This document shows, in pieces, positions 51,648-60,610 of a stretch of DNA of 64,000 nucleotides. Under the pieces are notes generated by a model. It made no database searches. It was given only the letters and a program-made list of their open reading frames with translations, and was not told where the DNA came from. Both the position numbers and the translations under genes were made by a program. Location of the stretch: NCBI RefSeq assembly GCF_049860805.1, contig NZ_CP187555.1, positions 4,216,001-4,280,000 of the forward strand, written 5' to 3'. Every line of letters starts with the position of its first letter. The first letter of the stretch is position 1. This DNA comes from Parabacteroides sp900760525. Lineage in GTDB: Bacteria; Bacteroidota; Bacteroidia; Bacteroidales; Tannerellaceae.

Positions 51648-53315
51648 ATGAAAATATATAAGAAATCGTTGCTGTATGGGGCATTCGCTCTGACTCTTTG
51701 TATGGCAGGCGGTTGTAACAGTAATATTGATCTGGAGCCGGAAGGTATTATTACGGCGGACGGTTATTTCAAATCGGCAGAAGATTATGAGAAGGCGTTG
51801 ACCGCCTTGTATGAGAGATTGAATGTCGAAAGTTATGATTTATGGATGGATGGCGTGACGGATAATGGTTTGGTTACGCATAGTTGGAATAGGGGATATG
51901 ACTTGGGACGAGGCATCGGAAGTACGGCCTCTTCTTTCCCGGCCGACAAATGGGATAAAGGATATATTTCCGTCCAGCGTGCGAATAACGTAATCAACAA
52001 TATCGATAAATACCAGTGGCCGGGCGGGGAAAGTGATGCTAACCGGAACCAGGTTTTGGGTGAAGCTCGTACATTGCGTGCCTATTTTTATCTGGATTTG
52101 GTTTCTATCTTCGGACATATCATGTTTTATACCGAGAATCCGGCTACAGTAGCGGAAAGTGAAAACGTCAAGCAAGTACAGGACCCGAAAGAAGTGTTCG
52201 ATTTTATCCTGGATGACCTGGACAAGGCAATTGCCGGGTTACCGGACAAGCCAAGCAATAAATCGAAGATCGGAAAACCGGCTGCCCGCTTGCTTCGTGC
52301 CCGTGCTGCTGCCTATGCGGCCGGTTATCTGAATGATAAATCTTATTTCCAGATTACGTTGGATGAAACGGCCCAACTGGTTGCTTCCGCTCCGCAACTG
52401 GCCGATTTTGACAAGTTGTTTGTAACCGGTTGTGAAGATCTCGATGAAGTGATTCTGGTAAGACGCTATTCATTGGATGCGACGAATAGTTGGGGAAACT
52501 GGTATAACCAATCTATCGGCGGTTATTGCGTAACGACTCCGGTCAAGGCTTTAGCCGATGCTTTTGAATATGTGGGCGAGAGAAATGAAAACATGCCGTA
52601 TCTGAATAAAGATCCCCGTTTTTACCAGACTATCTACGCTCCGGGTATGGAAATGCGCGGCAAGTATTTTAATACGATTCCGAACAATGTGATTGAAAAG
52701 GATGGCAAAACTTATTTTGATCCCAACAAGGATTACGGGGCTTTGCAAGACATGGAAGTCAGCGTAGGTGATGTTTTGGCAGAAGGTGGCGGTGGAGAAT
52801 GGAACAAGACGCCTACCGGCCTGTCTTGGAAAAAATATTGCCAGGAAGGAGAAACATGGACAACTTACAACTCGTTTATAATTTTCCGCTATGCGGAAGC
52901 CTATCTGTTGAGGGCGGAAGCGTTGGTGGAAACCGGAGGAAGTACGGACGAAGCCAAGTCTCTGATTAAAGTGATTCGTGACCGTGCCGGCAATACGAAC
53001 GATATCGACAAAATGGTTGCCGAACAGTATAACGGCAGCCTCCGGGATCTGATCCGCAACGAAAGACGTGTGGAACTAGCACAGGAAGGGCTTCGTTTTG
53101 CTGATATCCGTCGCTGGAACATTTTGTTGGATGTGATGAACAAGCCGATCGAAGGTATCGAATATCGCGACTTTTCGAGCGGGACACCTAAACATACCGT
53201 TTTGATTCCAGCGGAGAGAGATGCCTATACGGCAAGAGATTTCTGGTGGCCGATTCCGCAAGCAGAGATCGACTTGAACCCAGGTCGTATCACCCAGAAC
53301 GAAGGTTGGAAATAA
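51648..53315 (+). CDS. SusD/RagB-family glycan-binding lipoprotein (locus 2)
   Basis: 555 residues. Lipobox region LCMAGGC (Cys about residue 25) predicts a surface lipoprotein. SusD-like N-terminus (LEPEGIITADGYFKSAEDYE) and TPR helices (ARTLRAYFYLDLVSIFGHI, GKPAARLLRARAAAYAAGYL) lead to the C-terminal RagB/SusD domain (FIIFRYAEAYLLRAEALVE, RNERRVELAQEGLRFADIRRW, WWPIPQAEIDLNPG). It binds substrate for the adjacent SusC. A T-rich terminator follows 26 bp downstream. Confidence 0.96.
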   Translation: MKIYKKSLLYGAFALTLCMAGGCNSNIDLEPEGIITADGYFKSAEDYEKALTALYERLNVESYDLWMDGVTDNGLVTHSWNRGYDLGRGIGSTASSFPADKWDKGYISVQRANNVINNIDKYQWPGGESDANRNQVLGEARTLRAYFYLDLVSIFGHIMFYTENPATVAESENVKQVQDPKEVFDFILDDLDKAIAGLPDKPSNKSKIGKPAARLLRARAAAYAAGYLNDKSYFQITLDETAQLVASAPQLADFDKLFVTGCEDLDEVILVRRYSLDATNSWGNWYNQSIGGYCVTTPVKALADAFEYVGERNENMPYLNKDPRFYQTIYAPGMEMRGKYFNTIPNNVIEKDGKTYFDPNKDYGALQDMEVSVGDVLAEGGGGEWNKTPTGLSWKKYCQEGETWTTYNSFIIFRYAEAYLLRAEALVETGGSTDEAKSLIKVIRDRAGNTNDIDKMVAEQYNGSLRDLIRNERRVELAQEGLRFADIRRWNILLDVMNKPIEGIEYRDFSSGTPKHTVLIPAERDAYTARDFWWPIPQAEIDLNPGRITQNEGWK

Positions 53316-53340
53316 TAACCGGTTCTGAATTATAGGGAGA

Positions 53341-53385
53341 AAGCGCGTCAGGACTATCCGAGGATATTCTGATGCGCTTTTTTTT
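53341..53385 (+). terminator. Intrinsic terminator after susD (locus 2)
   Basis: AAGCGCGTCAG (53341-53351) pairs with CTGATGCGCTT (53369-53379), followed by eight T. Downstream glycosidases may be expressed by partial read-through at a lower level than susC/susD. Confidence 0.88.
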
Positions 53386-53410
53386 GTAATAACATAATGA
53401 TCGTATAGAA

Positions 53411-54865
53411 ATGAAATTATCATATTTATCTCTTATCCTTGTTTTAAGTTGTGCTTGCGGCCAGCCCGGGCAGGAGAAGTATCCTGATATAGCGGATGCA
53501 GCACGTACCTCATTTTGTGTGGCATCCGATGATACGACCCTGGTGAAGATCTTCGATTGGGCCGTAAGTAATTCGAATCGGTATGTCGGGGAGGATTCCG
53601 ATCCGGTCGGACCTTGGTATGAAGCGGCTTTGCCGAATCGCCAGGCTTTCTGCATGCGGGATGTCTCTCATCAATGTATAGGCGAGGAGCTGAACGGGCA
53701 TGGCAGGCAAAATGCGAATATGATGGGTAAGTTTGTCGAGAATATTTCCGAGTCGAAGGACTATTGCACCTATTGGGAGATAGACAGGAATAACCTGCCG
53801 GCTCCGGCTGATTATGTCTCGGATCAGGATTTCTGGTATAACCTGAATGCGAACTTCGATGTGATGAACGCTTGTTACCGTTTGTACCTCTGGACAGGCA
53901 ATGAAGTCTACATCAATGATCCCCGTTTTGAAGAGTTCTTCCGTTTATCAGCCAATGAATATATCGACAGATGGCAGTTGCAGGCGGATAAGATCATGGA
54001 ACGTCCGGGAGTGATGCACGAAGACGATACACGTGTCGATCCGAAGTTCAAATCCTTCCGTGGGCTCCCTTCTTATGAGGAATCGGTTCGGGGATTGACG
54101 GTAACCGGCGATTTGATCGCTACGATCTACCGGGGATTGAAATCGTATGCACAGATTCAACGGCTGGGAGGAAATGAAGAGGCCGCCCGCCACTATGAGT
54201 CGAAGGCGGAAGAGTATGCACGCCTATATAATGCCGGTTGGTGGAATGAAGAGACTCAAAACTATTATGCCTATAAGTTGGAGAATGAAAACCTGAAAGA
54301 AGGCGGATGCAATGTTTTTCCTCTTTGGTTCGGTATCGTAGACAAGCCGGAACGTATCAATCGTTTATTGACGATCCTGGCGGAGAAGGAGACAAACGTG
54401 GAAAGCATGTCTTACTATCCGAAGATCTTTTATAAATACGGCAGGCAGGATATGGGCTATCCTTATCTAAAGGAGCTTTATGCGAATGAACGCCGGGATT
54501 ATCCCGAAGTAGCCAGCGGTGTGATTGAGGGAATTGTGTGTGGACTTGCCGGTGTAGATGCCGATGTCACGGCAAACCGTATTACCACCCTTCCGCGCTT
54601 TACGGATGCTACCCGTTGGGTTTCGATAGAAAATATTCCTGTATTCTCAGGAAAAATATCTATCTTGCATCAATCTGCCGGAAGTAGCACCTTCGTGAAC
54701 AAGTCCGGAAAAGAATTGATTTGGAGAGCTATGTTTCCGGGTAATATCGCCATGATTAGCGGGATGGATGCCAAGCATACGAACGATGAACTGGGTAATC
54801 CGTTCAGTTATCTCGATATTGTTTGTAAACCGGGTGAAATGAAAACAGCTGAAGCATATAAATAG
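53411..54865 (+). CDS. Putative toroid glycosidase, lipoprotein, family unassigned
   Basis: 484 residues. Lipobox LSCAC near residue 16 predicts membrane anchoring. The remainder is predominantly helical with aromatic and acidic motifs (SDPVGPWYEAALPNRQAFCM, DVSHQCIGEELNGHG, WWNEETQNYYAYKLENE), as in (alpha/alpha)6 glycosidases. Possible catalytic acids are Asp in CMRDVSHQ and Glu in SYEESVRGL. No CAZy family can be named with confidence. It lies 14 bp before the GH2 gene and behind the susD terminator. A role in the same glycan pathway is inferred from context. Confidence 0.65.
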   Translation: MKLSYLSLILVLSCACGQPGQEKYPDIADAARTSFCVASDDTTLVKIFDWAVSNSNRYVGEDSDPVGPWYEAALPNRQAFCMRDVSHQCIGEELNGHGRQNANMMGKFVENISESKDYCTYWEIDRNNLPAPADYVSDQDFWYNLNANFDVMNACYRLYLWTGNEVYINDPRFEEFFRLSANEYIDRWQLQADKIMERPGVMHEDDTRVDPKFKSFRGLPSYEESVRGLTVTGDLIATIYRGLKSYAQIQRLGGNEEAARHYESKAEEYARLYNAGWWNEETQNYYAYKLENENLKEGGCNVFPLWFGIVDKPERINRLLTILAEKETNVESMSYYPKIFYKYGRQDMGYPYLKELYANERRDYPEVASGVIEGIVCGLAGVDADVTANRITTLPRFTDATRWVSIENIPVFSGKISILHQSAGSSTFVNKSGKELIWRAMFPGNIAMISGMDAKHTNDELGNPFSYLDIVCKPGEMKTAEAYK

Positions 54866-54878
54866 AAACTTGAAAAAG

Positions 54879-57758
54879 ATGAAAAATTCGATTAAACTTG
54901 TTGCCTTGTTGTTAACCGCCGGATTGTATTCCGCTTGTACCCAACAACTGCCTCCCGATACCCGGAGCCGCATTTCCCTCAAGGGCAATTGGGGATTGCA
55001 ACTGGATACTGCCGGTACGGGGATTGCTCCTGATTGGCCCGCAAAGTCCTGTACGGATTCTCTTTTCCTGCCCGGCACTACCGACAGGGGGAAAAAGGGA
55101 ACTTACAATACGGATATGACACTGACGACAGGCCTTTCCAGGGAATATGTGTTTGAAGGAAAAGCGCTGTACACGAAGCAGGTCCGTATACCGGAAGAAT
55201 GGGACGGAACATCCGTCCGCTTAGTGATGGAACGCACGAAGCCCACGACGATCTGGATCGACGGAAAAGAGGTCGGGGCAAATAACGATATCTCTACGGC
55301 CCAACAATATGACCTGTCTTCCTCTCTGTCTCCCGGCCTCCATTCCCTTGCTATTTTGGTCGATAACGGAAAAGATGCCGTGCCGGAAAAGGTCTACGGC
55401 TCTTCACATGCCTATTCCGCTTCCACGCAAACGAACTGGAACGGGATCATCGGCGATTTCTATCTGGAAAGCGCACCTCTTTGCGGGATCGATGACATCC
55501 AGCTTTATCCGGATGTCGCGAAAAAAGCCGTGACAGCCAGAGTAACCCTTCGTAACCCGGGGGGTGGGGCGGGAAAGGGTATATTGTCCTTTTATGCCGA
55601 AGCCTGGAATACGGATAAACAGCATAAAACACCGGTACAGACAATTGAAGTGGACTGGACGAAACCGGAACAGGAGTTCGAACTTGCGCTGGGGGATAAG
55701 GCTTTGCTTTGGAGCGAATTTACACCGGCTCTATACCGGCTCTCTGTCTCACTAAAAACAGATCGATTCGTCGATACGGAGCAGGCAACTTTCGGTTTGC
55801 GTGATTTCAAGACAAAAGGACGTCAGTTCACCATGAATGGCAAGACTACGTTCCTGCGCGGAAAACATGACGCCTGTGTCTTCCCTCTGATTGCCCATAC
55901 CGCAATGGATGTGGAGACTTGGCGGCACTATTTCCAGGTAGCGAAACAGTACGGTATCAACCATTATCGTTTCCACTCCTGGTGTCCTCCCGAAGCCTGT
56001 TTTGAGGCTGCCGACATCGAAGGCATTTACCTGCAACCGGAACTTCCTGTTTGGGGGAATATCGATATCGACGATACCGAATTATGCGATTATTTGTTGA
56101 AAGAAGGGCGGAACCTGCATCAGGCGTATAGCAATCATGCCTCTTTCGTCATGTTCGGATTAGGAAACGAGATGTCCGGCGAAGAAGGACTTGCCATGCT
56201 GATCCAGACCTTCAAAAAGGAGGATAACCGCCATATCTATGCTTCCGGTTCGAATAATTATTTAGGCTTTAAAGGAAAGCAGGCGGATGAAGATTATTTC
56301 ACGACTTGCCGTGTCGGGCGTGAGGACGACAAGCAGTTCAACACCCATGCCCGTGCCTCTTTCTCATTTGCCGACGCTTATGACGGCGGGTATCTGAACC
56401 ATACGTATCCGAATTCGGAGATGGATTTCTCCTCTGCCAATGCTTTGTGCGATGTTCCGATTATCAGCCACGAGACGGGGCAGTTCCAGATATATCCGAA
56501 TTATGAAGAGATAAAGAAATATGCGGGCGTACTGAAGCCCCGCAATTTCGAAATCTTCAAGAAACGCTTGGAAGAGGCCGGTATGATCGACCAGGCGCAT
56601 GACTTTATGATGGCTTCCGGCAAATGGTCGGCCCTGTTGTACCGGGCGGATATCGAGATGAACCTGCGTACACCGGAATGGGGCGGTTTCCAACTGCTCG
56701 ATTTGCAGGATTATCCAGGACAAGGCTCGGCTTATGTCGGAATCTTGGATGCTTTTATGGAGAGTAAAGGGTTGATCACGCCGGAAGAATGGCGGCGTTT
56801 CTGTTCGGAAGTGGTTCCTTTGTTCTGCACGGAGAAGTTTTGTTGGACGAATGATGAGGCGCTCACCGGAGAGGTAGAGATAGCCAATTATTCCGAAAGC
56901 GATTTGAATGGCAAACAACTGTCCTGGACATTGACCGACAGCAAACAACAGGTCTTAGATAAGGGTGTTTTACCTTTGCAGGTCAAACAAGGAGAGCTCG
57001 CAAAGGCAGGCACTTTGAAACCGGCAATCGCTTCTGTCCGGAAGGCTGAAAAAGTCACGCTCGCCTTGTCGATAGACGGCACTCCTTACCGGAATGATTA
57101 TTCCCTTTGGATTTATCCGGCTGATAAAGAGGTTAAACCATCTGAAGAGATTTGTGTGACGGATGATCTGGATGCCCATCTGAAATACCTGACAGAGGGC
57201 GGCAAAGTCCTTTGGTTCCCTTCGAAAGACAAATACAAGGAGCAGACGGTAGGCGGACTTTTCCAGACGGATTATTGGAATTACCGTATGTTCCGGACTA
57301 TCTGCGAGAACCTGGACCGCCCGGTTTCTCCCGGTACATTGGGGATCCTGACTGATCCCGGCCACCCCGCATTGGCCGATTTCCCGACCGAATTCCATAC
57401 CAACTGGCAATGGTTCCCGATCATCAAGCAGAGCTACCCTATGATCTTAGACCGTCTGCCCGACGATTACCGGCCGATCGTGCAGGTAATCGACAATGTC
57501 GAACGCAACCATAAGTTGGGCTTGTTGTTCGAATTCAAGGTAGGGAACGGCAAACTCTTGGTTTGCATGTCCGACCTGAAAGCCGTACAGGACAAACCGG
57601 AAGCCCGGCAGTTCTACCGTAGCCTTTTGGAATATATGGAATCCCCTGCTTTCGCACCGTCTTACTCTTTATCCGCTAAGGATTTGCAAGACCTGTTTAC
57701 GGCAAAGGTGAAAGCGGGCGAGATGAAGAAGTTATTCAATATTTCGTCTTATAAGTAG
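54879..57758 (+). CDS. GH2 family beta-glycosidase, lipoprotein
   Basis: 959 residues from ATG 54879 (an in-frame TTG at 54870 is less likely). Lipobox GLYSAC near residue 19. Sugar-binding jelly-roll domain (SLKGNWGLQLDTAG, GKALYTKQVRIPEEWDG), immunoglobulin-like domain, then TIM barrel (FLRGKHDACVFPLIAHTAMD). Acid/base Glu is in FGLGNEMSGEEG (about 431) and nucleophile in IISHETGQFQIYP (about 532). A C-terminal extension of ~300 residues resembles added beta domains. GH2 covers beta-galactosidases, beta-mannosidases and beta-glucuronidases. Beta-galactosidase is likely given the neighbouring GH42, but is not proven by the residues visible. Confidence 0.9.
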   Translation: MKNSIKLVALLLTAGLYSACTQQLPPDTRSRISLKGNWGLQLDTAGTGIAPDWPAKSCTDSLFLPGTTDRGKKGTYNTDMTLTTGLSREYVFEGKALYTKQVRIPEEWDGTSVRLVMERTKPTTIWIDGKEVGANNDISTAQQYDLSSSLSPGLHSLAILVDNGKDAVPEKVYGSSHAYSASTQTNWNGIIGDFYLESAPLCGIDDIQLYPDVAKKAVTARVTLRNPGGGAGKGILSFYAEAWNTDKQHKTPVQTIEVDWTKPEQEFELALGDKALLWSEFTPALYRLSVSLKTDRFVDTEQATFGLRDFKTKGRQFTMNGKTTFLRGKHDACVFPLIAHTAMDVETWRHYFQVAKQYGINHYRFHSWCPPEACFEAADIEGIYLQPELPVWGNIDIDDTELCDYLLKEGRNLHQAYSNHASFVMFGLGNEMSGEEGLAMLIQTFKKEDNRHIYASGSNNYLGFKGKQADEDYFTTCRVGREDDKQFNTHARASFSFADAYDGGYLNHTYPNSEMDFSSANALCDVPIISHETGQFQIYPNYEEIKKYAGVLKPRNFEIFKKRLEEAGMIDQAHDFMMASGKWSALLYRADIEMNLRTPEWGGFQLLDLQDYPGQGSAYVGILDAFMESKGLITPEEWRRFCSEVVPLFCTEKFCWTNDEALTGEVEIANYSESDLNGKQLSWTLTDSKQQVLDKGVLPLQVKQGELAKAGTLKPAIASVRKAEKVTLALSIDGTPYRNDYSLWIYPADKEVKPSEEICVTDDLDAHLKYLTEGGKVLWFPSKDKYKEQTVGGLFQTDYWNYRMFRTICENLDRPVSPGTLGILTDPGHPALADFPTEFHTNWQWFPIIKQSYPMILDRLPDDYRPIVQVIDNVERNHKLGLLFEFKVGNGKLLVCMSDLKAVQDKPEARQFYRSLLEYMESPAFAPSYSLSAKDLQDLFTAKVKAGEMKKLFNISSYK

Positions 57759-57784
57759 TCGCGTTTTTAAATTGAGAATTAAAA

Positions 57785-57871
57785 GGAGCTGTGTCGAAAC
57801 AAAATTTATCCGTGTAAATCGGTGAAATCCGTACCTAAAAGATCGTGATAAAGGTGTTTTGACACACCTCC
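57785..57871. repeat. Imperfect inverted repeat between convergent genes
   Basis: GGAGCTGTGTCGAAACA (57785-57801) and TGTTTTGACACACCTCC (57855-57871) match at 15 of 17 paired positions. The loop contains short repeats of the form CCGTGTAAATCGGTGAAATCC. It could be a bidirectional terminator or a small dispersed repeat. Confidence 0.6.
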
Positions 57872-57925
57872 ATGGAAATTGATATTGTCATATTGTAATA
57901 TTGTCACGTCACGCGCATGATGGCG

Positions 57926-58411
57926 CTAAAAACTGATTCCGATCGACATCCCCGTTGTGTATGCCATCCCCGATCCGTTTCGCAGAGGGGATGCCAGTGT
58001 GCCCGTCCCCAGCTTGAGTGAACGGGCTTTGTTCTTGTTCTTGATCGAAAAGGCGAAGAGGGGGACGCTTGCGGCGGTTACGGCGACGCCTGTAAATCCC
58101 AATATTTTAAAGCGATTCCGTGGAACCGGTTGTTCCCAGTTGTCTATGACATTGCCCATAAAACCAACGATCATCATAGCACTCCCAACGCCAAATGTCG
58201 TCCATCCCCATGCTTGGCATTTTTTATGAGTCTTCCATTCCGGCGTCAGCTTGTAAGAAAATGGAATCGGGCACACTATATTGCCGGAAGACGTTGTAGC
58301 CCTACTTTCAAGGGTGTGAAGCGAAGCTATAGTATATACGGGCTTTTCTTGCCCGTATATACAGATTGAAAATATCAAGAATCCGAGGATTATGTTTATT
58401 CTCTGTTTCAT
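57926..58411 (-). CDS. Small membrane protein, tandem paralogue A
   Basis: 161 residues of unknown family. Signal peptide (INIILGFLIFSICIYGQ), then FSYKLTPEWKTHKK, followed by two predicted TM helices (about 72-90, WTTFGVGSAMMIVGFMGNVI, and 105-125, ILGFTGVAVTAASVPLFAF). A basic segment and a C-terminus GMSIGISF, which looks like a beta strand, complete it. It is about 60% identical by eye to the neighbour at 58442-58921, so the pair arose by tandem duplication. No function can be assigned. Confidence 0.7.
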   Translation of the reverse strand: MKQRINIILGFLIFSICIYGQEKPVYTIASLHTLESRATTSSGNIVCPIPFSYKLTPEWKTHKKCQAWGWTTFGVGSAMMIVGFMGNVIDNWEQPVPRNRFKILGFTGVAVTAASVPLFAFSIKNKNKARSLKLGTGTLASPLRNGSGMAYTTGMSIGISF

Positions 58412-58441
58412 ATCACATTGTCACGTTACGCATTTATGGCG

Positions 58442-58921
58442 CTAAAAACTGATTCCGACCGACATCCCCGGCGTGTATGCCATCCCTGCCCTCCCCAAGG
58501 GGGCTGCCAGCGTTTTGCATCCCAAACTGATAGAGCGTGCCTTTTTCTTGTTCTTGGCCGAAAGGACAAAAAAGGGAATGCTGGAGCTTGTTATGGCAGC
58601 ACCGGTGATTCCTAATGGTAGAAAACGGTATTGGATGGCAGGGCCGTCCATGTTGTCAATTGCATATCCTAAAAAACCACTGATTAGCATAAGACTTCCA
58701 ACACCCAACGTCGTCCATCCATACGCTCGGTATTTTTTGTGAGTCTTCCATTCCGGCGTCAGCTTGTAAGAAAATGGAACCGGGCGATCCATATTGCCGG
58801 AAGACGTTATCGCCTCACTCTCAAGGGCGTGAAGCGATATAGTATATACGGGCTTTTCTTGCCCGTATATACAGATTGAAAATAGCAAGAATCCGAGGAT
58901 TATGTTTATTTTCTGTTTCAT
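58442..58921 (-). CDS. Small membrane protein, tandem paralogue B
   Basis: 159 residues from ATG 58921. It has the same layout as the downstream copy: signal peptide (INIILGFLLFSICIYGQ), conserved FSYKLTPEWKTHKKYRAYGW, two TM helices and ending GMSVGISF. The two signal peptides and the EKPVYTI segment are nearly identical, while the loops have diverged. The 30-bp gap between the copies suggests one transcript. Function unknown. Confidence 0.7.
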   Translation of the reverse strand: MKQKINIILGFLLFSICIYGQEKPVYTISLHALESEAITSSGNMDRPVPFSYKLTPEWKTHKKYRAYGWTTLGVGSLMLISGFLGYAIDNMDGPAIQYRFLPLGITGAAITSSSIPFFVLSAKNKKKARSISLGCKTLAAPLGRAGMAYTPGMSVGISF

Positions 58922-59194
58922 GTCACATAACAATGTTAGCCATGATTTAAGTTTTTAGGCAATACAAATATATGTTTTATTTGTGTATGCCGGTTAGTAA
59001 AATAGTTATTTATAGAGCCTGTTACTTAGTATGAGGTGGCGGACCAAGTCTGCCATGACAGAATTATCTAATTTATCGCCAATATGAGTATTTCTTGTCA
59101 ATTGGGATTATTTCAGGCGTTTTTTACTGACACGCATATTCCTGTTTTTATCCCTTTCAGCCTAAAGTCCGCTTGTATTTGCACTCTTCCCGGA

Positions 59195-59299
59195 AAATCA
59201 TCTAAATGATTTTTAAAATGATCTCAATGATTTTCCAAAATCATTTGGATATTTTCCGCAAATTATCGAGATGAATTTGAGAAATGATCTCAATGATTT
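59195..59299. repeat. 21/22-bp periodic repeats inside an inverted repeat
   Basis: Five units beginning near 59195, 59216, 59237, 59258 and 59279 share AAATnATCTnAATGATTT-like sequence. They are enclosed by arms 59152-59172 and 59306-59324 (GTCCGC / GCGGAC with CCCTTT / AAAGGG outside). The layout mirrors the block in the MITE-like element at 29169-29282, with a different base sequence. Confidence 0.7.
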
Positions 59300-59657
59300 A
59301 GTCGGGCGGACTGAAACAAAGGGGAAAAAGACTGTAAAAAGGCTTTCAAAAGGCCTTTAAAAGCTATTTTAACACCTCGCAGCCTTTGCTATGAAGATCT
59401 TTTGCGATTGACTTTTTAGCAGGAATCCGCCCTTTTTACCGACACGCCTATTTATTCTTCCGCACCATTCCGGTTTTCCGGCGACAAAAAACAACTTTCC
59501 GTCAGCCTTGTTAACAAAATGACAATCGCAAACTTCCTTTCCTTGCCCTATTTATAACCATTTGCCCCAATGGAGGTATACGGACGATTCTTTGGATAGC
59601 AAGTCTGGCATTTTGACAATTTTGACATTTTGATTATTGGGATCATATTCAGGCACG

Positions 59658-59675
59658 TTTTGGTGCGGTCGTCCT
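59658..59675. repeat. Second copy of the MITE-like terminal repeat
   Basis: TTTTGGTGCGGTCGTCCT matches the right terminal repeat at 29352-29369 at 16 of 18 positions. A partner left end was not found with confidence (AGGTGGCGGACCAA at 59034-59047 is a weak candidate), so this is probably a decayed copy. Confidence 0.5.
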
Positions 59676-59729
59676 TTGTGGCAAGCTTGCTCCAGAGTTG
59701 CGTCCCCCAAAAAAAAGCCACTGTCTCTT

Positions 59730-60515
59730 TTAGGGATTCTGTAAAATCAAACTCAACGCTTTCAGGTCGTCGGCCCCGATCAAGTCCACTTGTTCTTTGA
59801 TAAAGAACTTCTTGAACAGCGGTGTGTCCGGTGCGCCCCACCAGCGGAACAGTTTGCCTTCCGCATGGGTTTGCCGGATATATCCGCGCATCTTTTCAAG
59901 CTTTTCGGCGGGTATCTCTCCCTGGCCTTTCCAGCCGATGTATTTGGAATAATTATCGCTGATGACAGGCATTTGGGCGGCCGGAATGCCTTCCCCTAAA
60001 TCTTCTATCGTGCCGTCTAAGAAGATAAAACGGTTGGTCTCGGCAGCAATAGTCTTGCGGGGGCTTCTTCCCGACAGATAGAACAACACGGCGCTTTCTT
60101 GCAGCTTCCCGTCTTTCTCATGGCAGAAAAGAGATTCGTAGGGTTCCAGTTTCTTTTTCAGGACGGGGTACATCGCTTCGCCGTCTGTCTTGCAATCGAC
60201 CATCAGGTAAAACGGCCGGTCGCTGCCCGGATATACTTTGCCTCCGTTCTTTTTGATCCGTTCGACTAACGGCAATAGGTATAGTTTCTCGAATGTGATA
60301 TCCGGGTTGGGGGCGACTGAATCGTGGGACACGTACAGTTCGCCGTCGATTAGCCATAAATCCGCCTCTACGCAATTGAATTGGAATGAAAGGGCGTCGA
60401 ATAGCGGGCGGGGACGTTCATAATCGTTGTGTGAGAAAGCATTGTAATGAATTGTCTGGGCTTCGAGCGAGCCGGATAACAGGCTGATCAGCAGGATAAA
60501 TAATTTTAGTTTCAT
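59730..60515 (-). CDS. GDPD/PI-PLC-like phosphodiesterase
   Basis: 261 residues from ATG 60515, chosen because the signal peptide (KLKLFILLISLLSGSLEAQ) starts there rather than at 60599. TIM-barrel phosphodiesterase features: the N-terminal catalytic His in YNAFSHNDYERPRPLFDAL, and the acidic metal ligands in CVEADLWLIDGELYVSHD. Later strands YLMVDCKTDG and LFRWWGAPDTP follow. The family cleaves glycerophosphodiesters or related phosphodiesters; this group resembles secreted proteins of uncertain substrate. A -7 box TACCTTTG (minus) at 60540-60547 lies 24 bp upstream, divergent from the metallophosphoesterase. Confidence 0.82.
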   Translation of the reverse strand: MKLKLFILLISLLSGSLEAQTIHYNAFSHNDYERPRPLFDALSFQFNCVEADLWLIDGELYVSHDSVAPNPDITFEKLYLLPLVERIKKNGGKVYPGSDRPFYLMVDCKTDGEAMYPVLKKKLEPYESLFCHEKDGKLQESAVLFYLSGRSPRKTIAAETNRFIFLDGTIEDLGEGIPAAQMPVISDNYSKYIGWKGQGEIPAEKLEKMRGYIRQTHAEGKLFRWWGAPDTPLFKKFFIKEQVDLIGADDLKALSLILQNP

Positions 60516-60539
60516 ATAGCAGATTCGTATTTGATAAGG

Positions 60540-60547
60540 CAAAGGTA
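60540..60547 (-). promoter_or_regulatory. -7 box for the GDPD-like gene
   Basis: TACCTTTG on the minus strand, 24 bp before the ATG at 60515. Confidence 0.5.
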
Positions 60548-60581
60548 AACAGTTTTTATCTAATTCTCCGAGAATATTGTT

Positions 60582-60589
60582 TACATTTG
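60582..60589 (+). promoter_or_regulatory. -7 box for the metallophosphoesterase
   Basis: TACATTTG on the plus strand, 21 bp before the ATG at 60611; divergent with the box at 60540. Confidence 0.5.
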
Positions 60590-60610
60590 CCATACTCAAT
60601 CTGATAAACC

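Larger units (their letters stand above)
58922..59729. other. Repeat-rich non-coding stretch
   Basis: No convincing gene lies in these 808 bp. The stretch holds a 21/22-bp periodic repeat block within an inverted repeat (59152-59324), a MITE-end-like sequence (59658-59675), and two related copies of a motif containing TTTTTAC(T/C)GACACGC about 313 bp apart (about 59120 and 59433). It looks like accumulated debris of small mobile elements. Confidence 0.6.

Noticed and set aside
59034..59047. Left terminal repeat for a second MITE-like element
   Set aside because: AGGTGGCGGACCAA aligns to the known end only with gaps, and no flanking direct repeat was found.
59548..59841. Minus-strand 97-residue frame at the end of the GDPD-like gene
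   Set aside because: It overlaps that gene and the repeat debris; composition is not coding-like.
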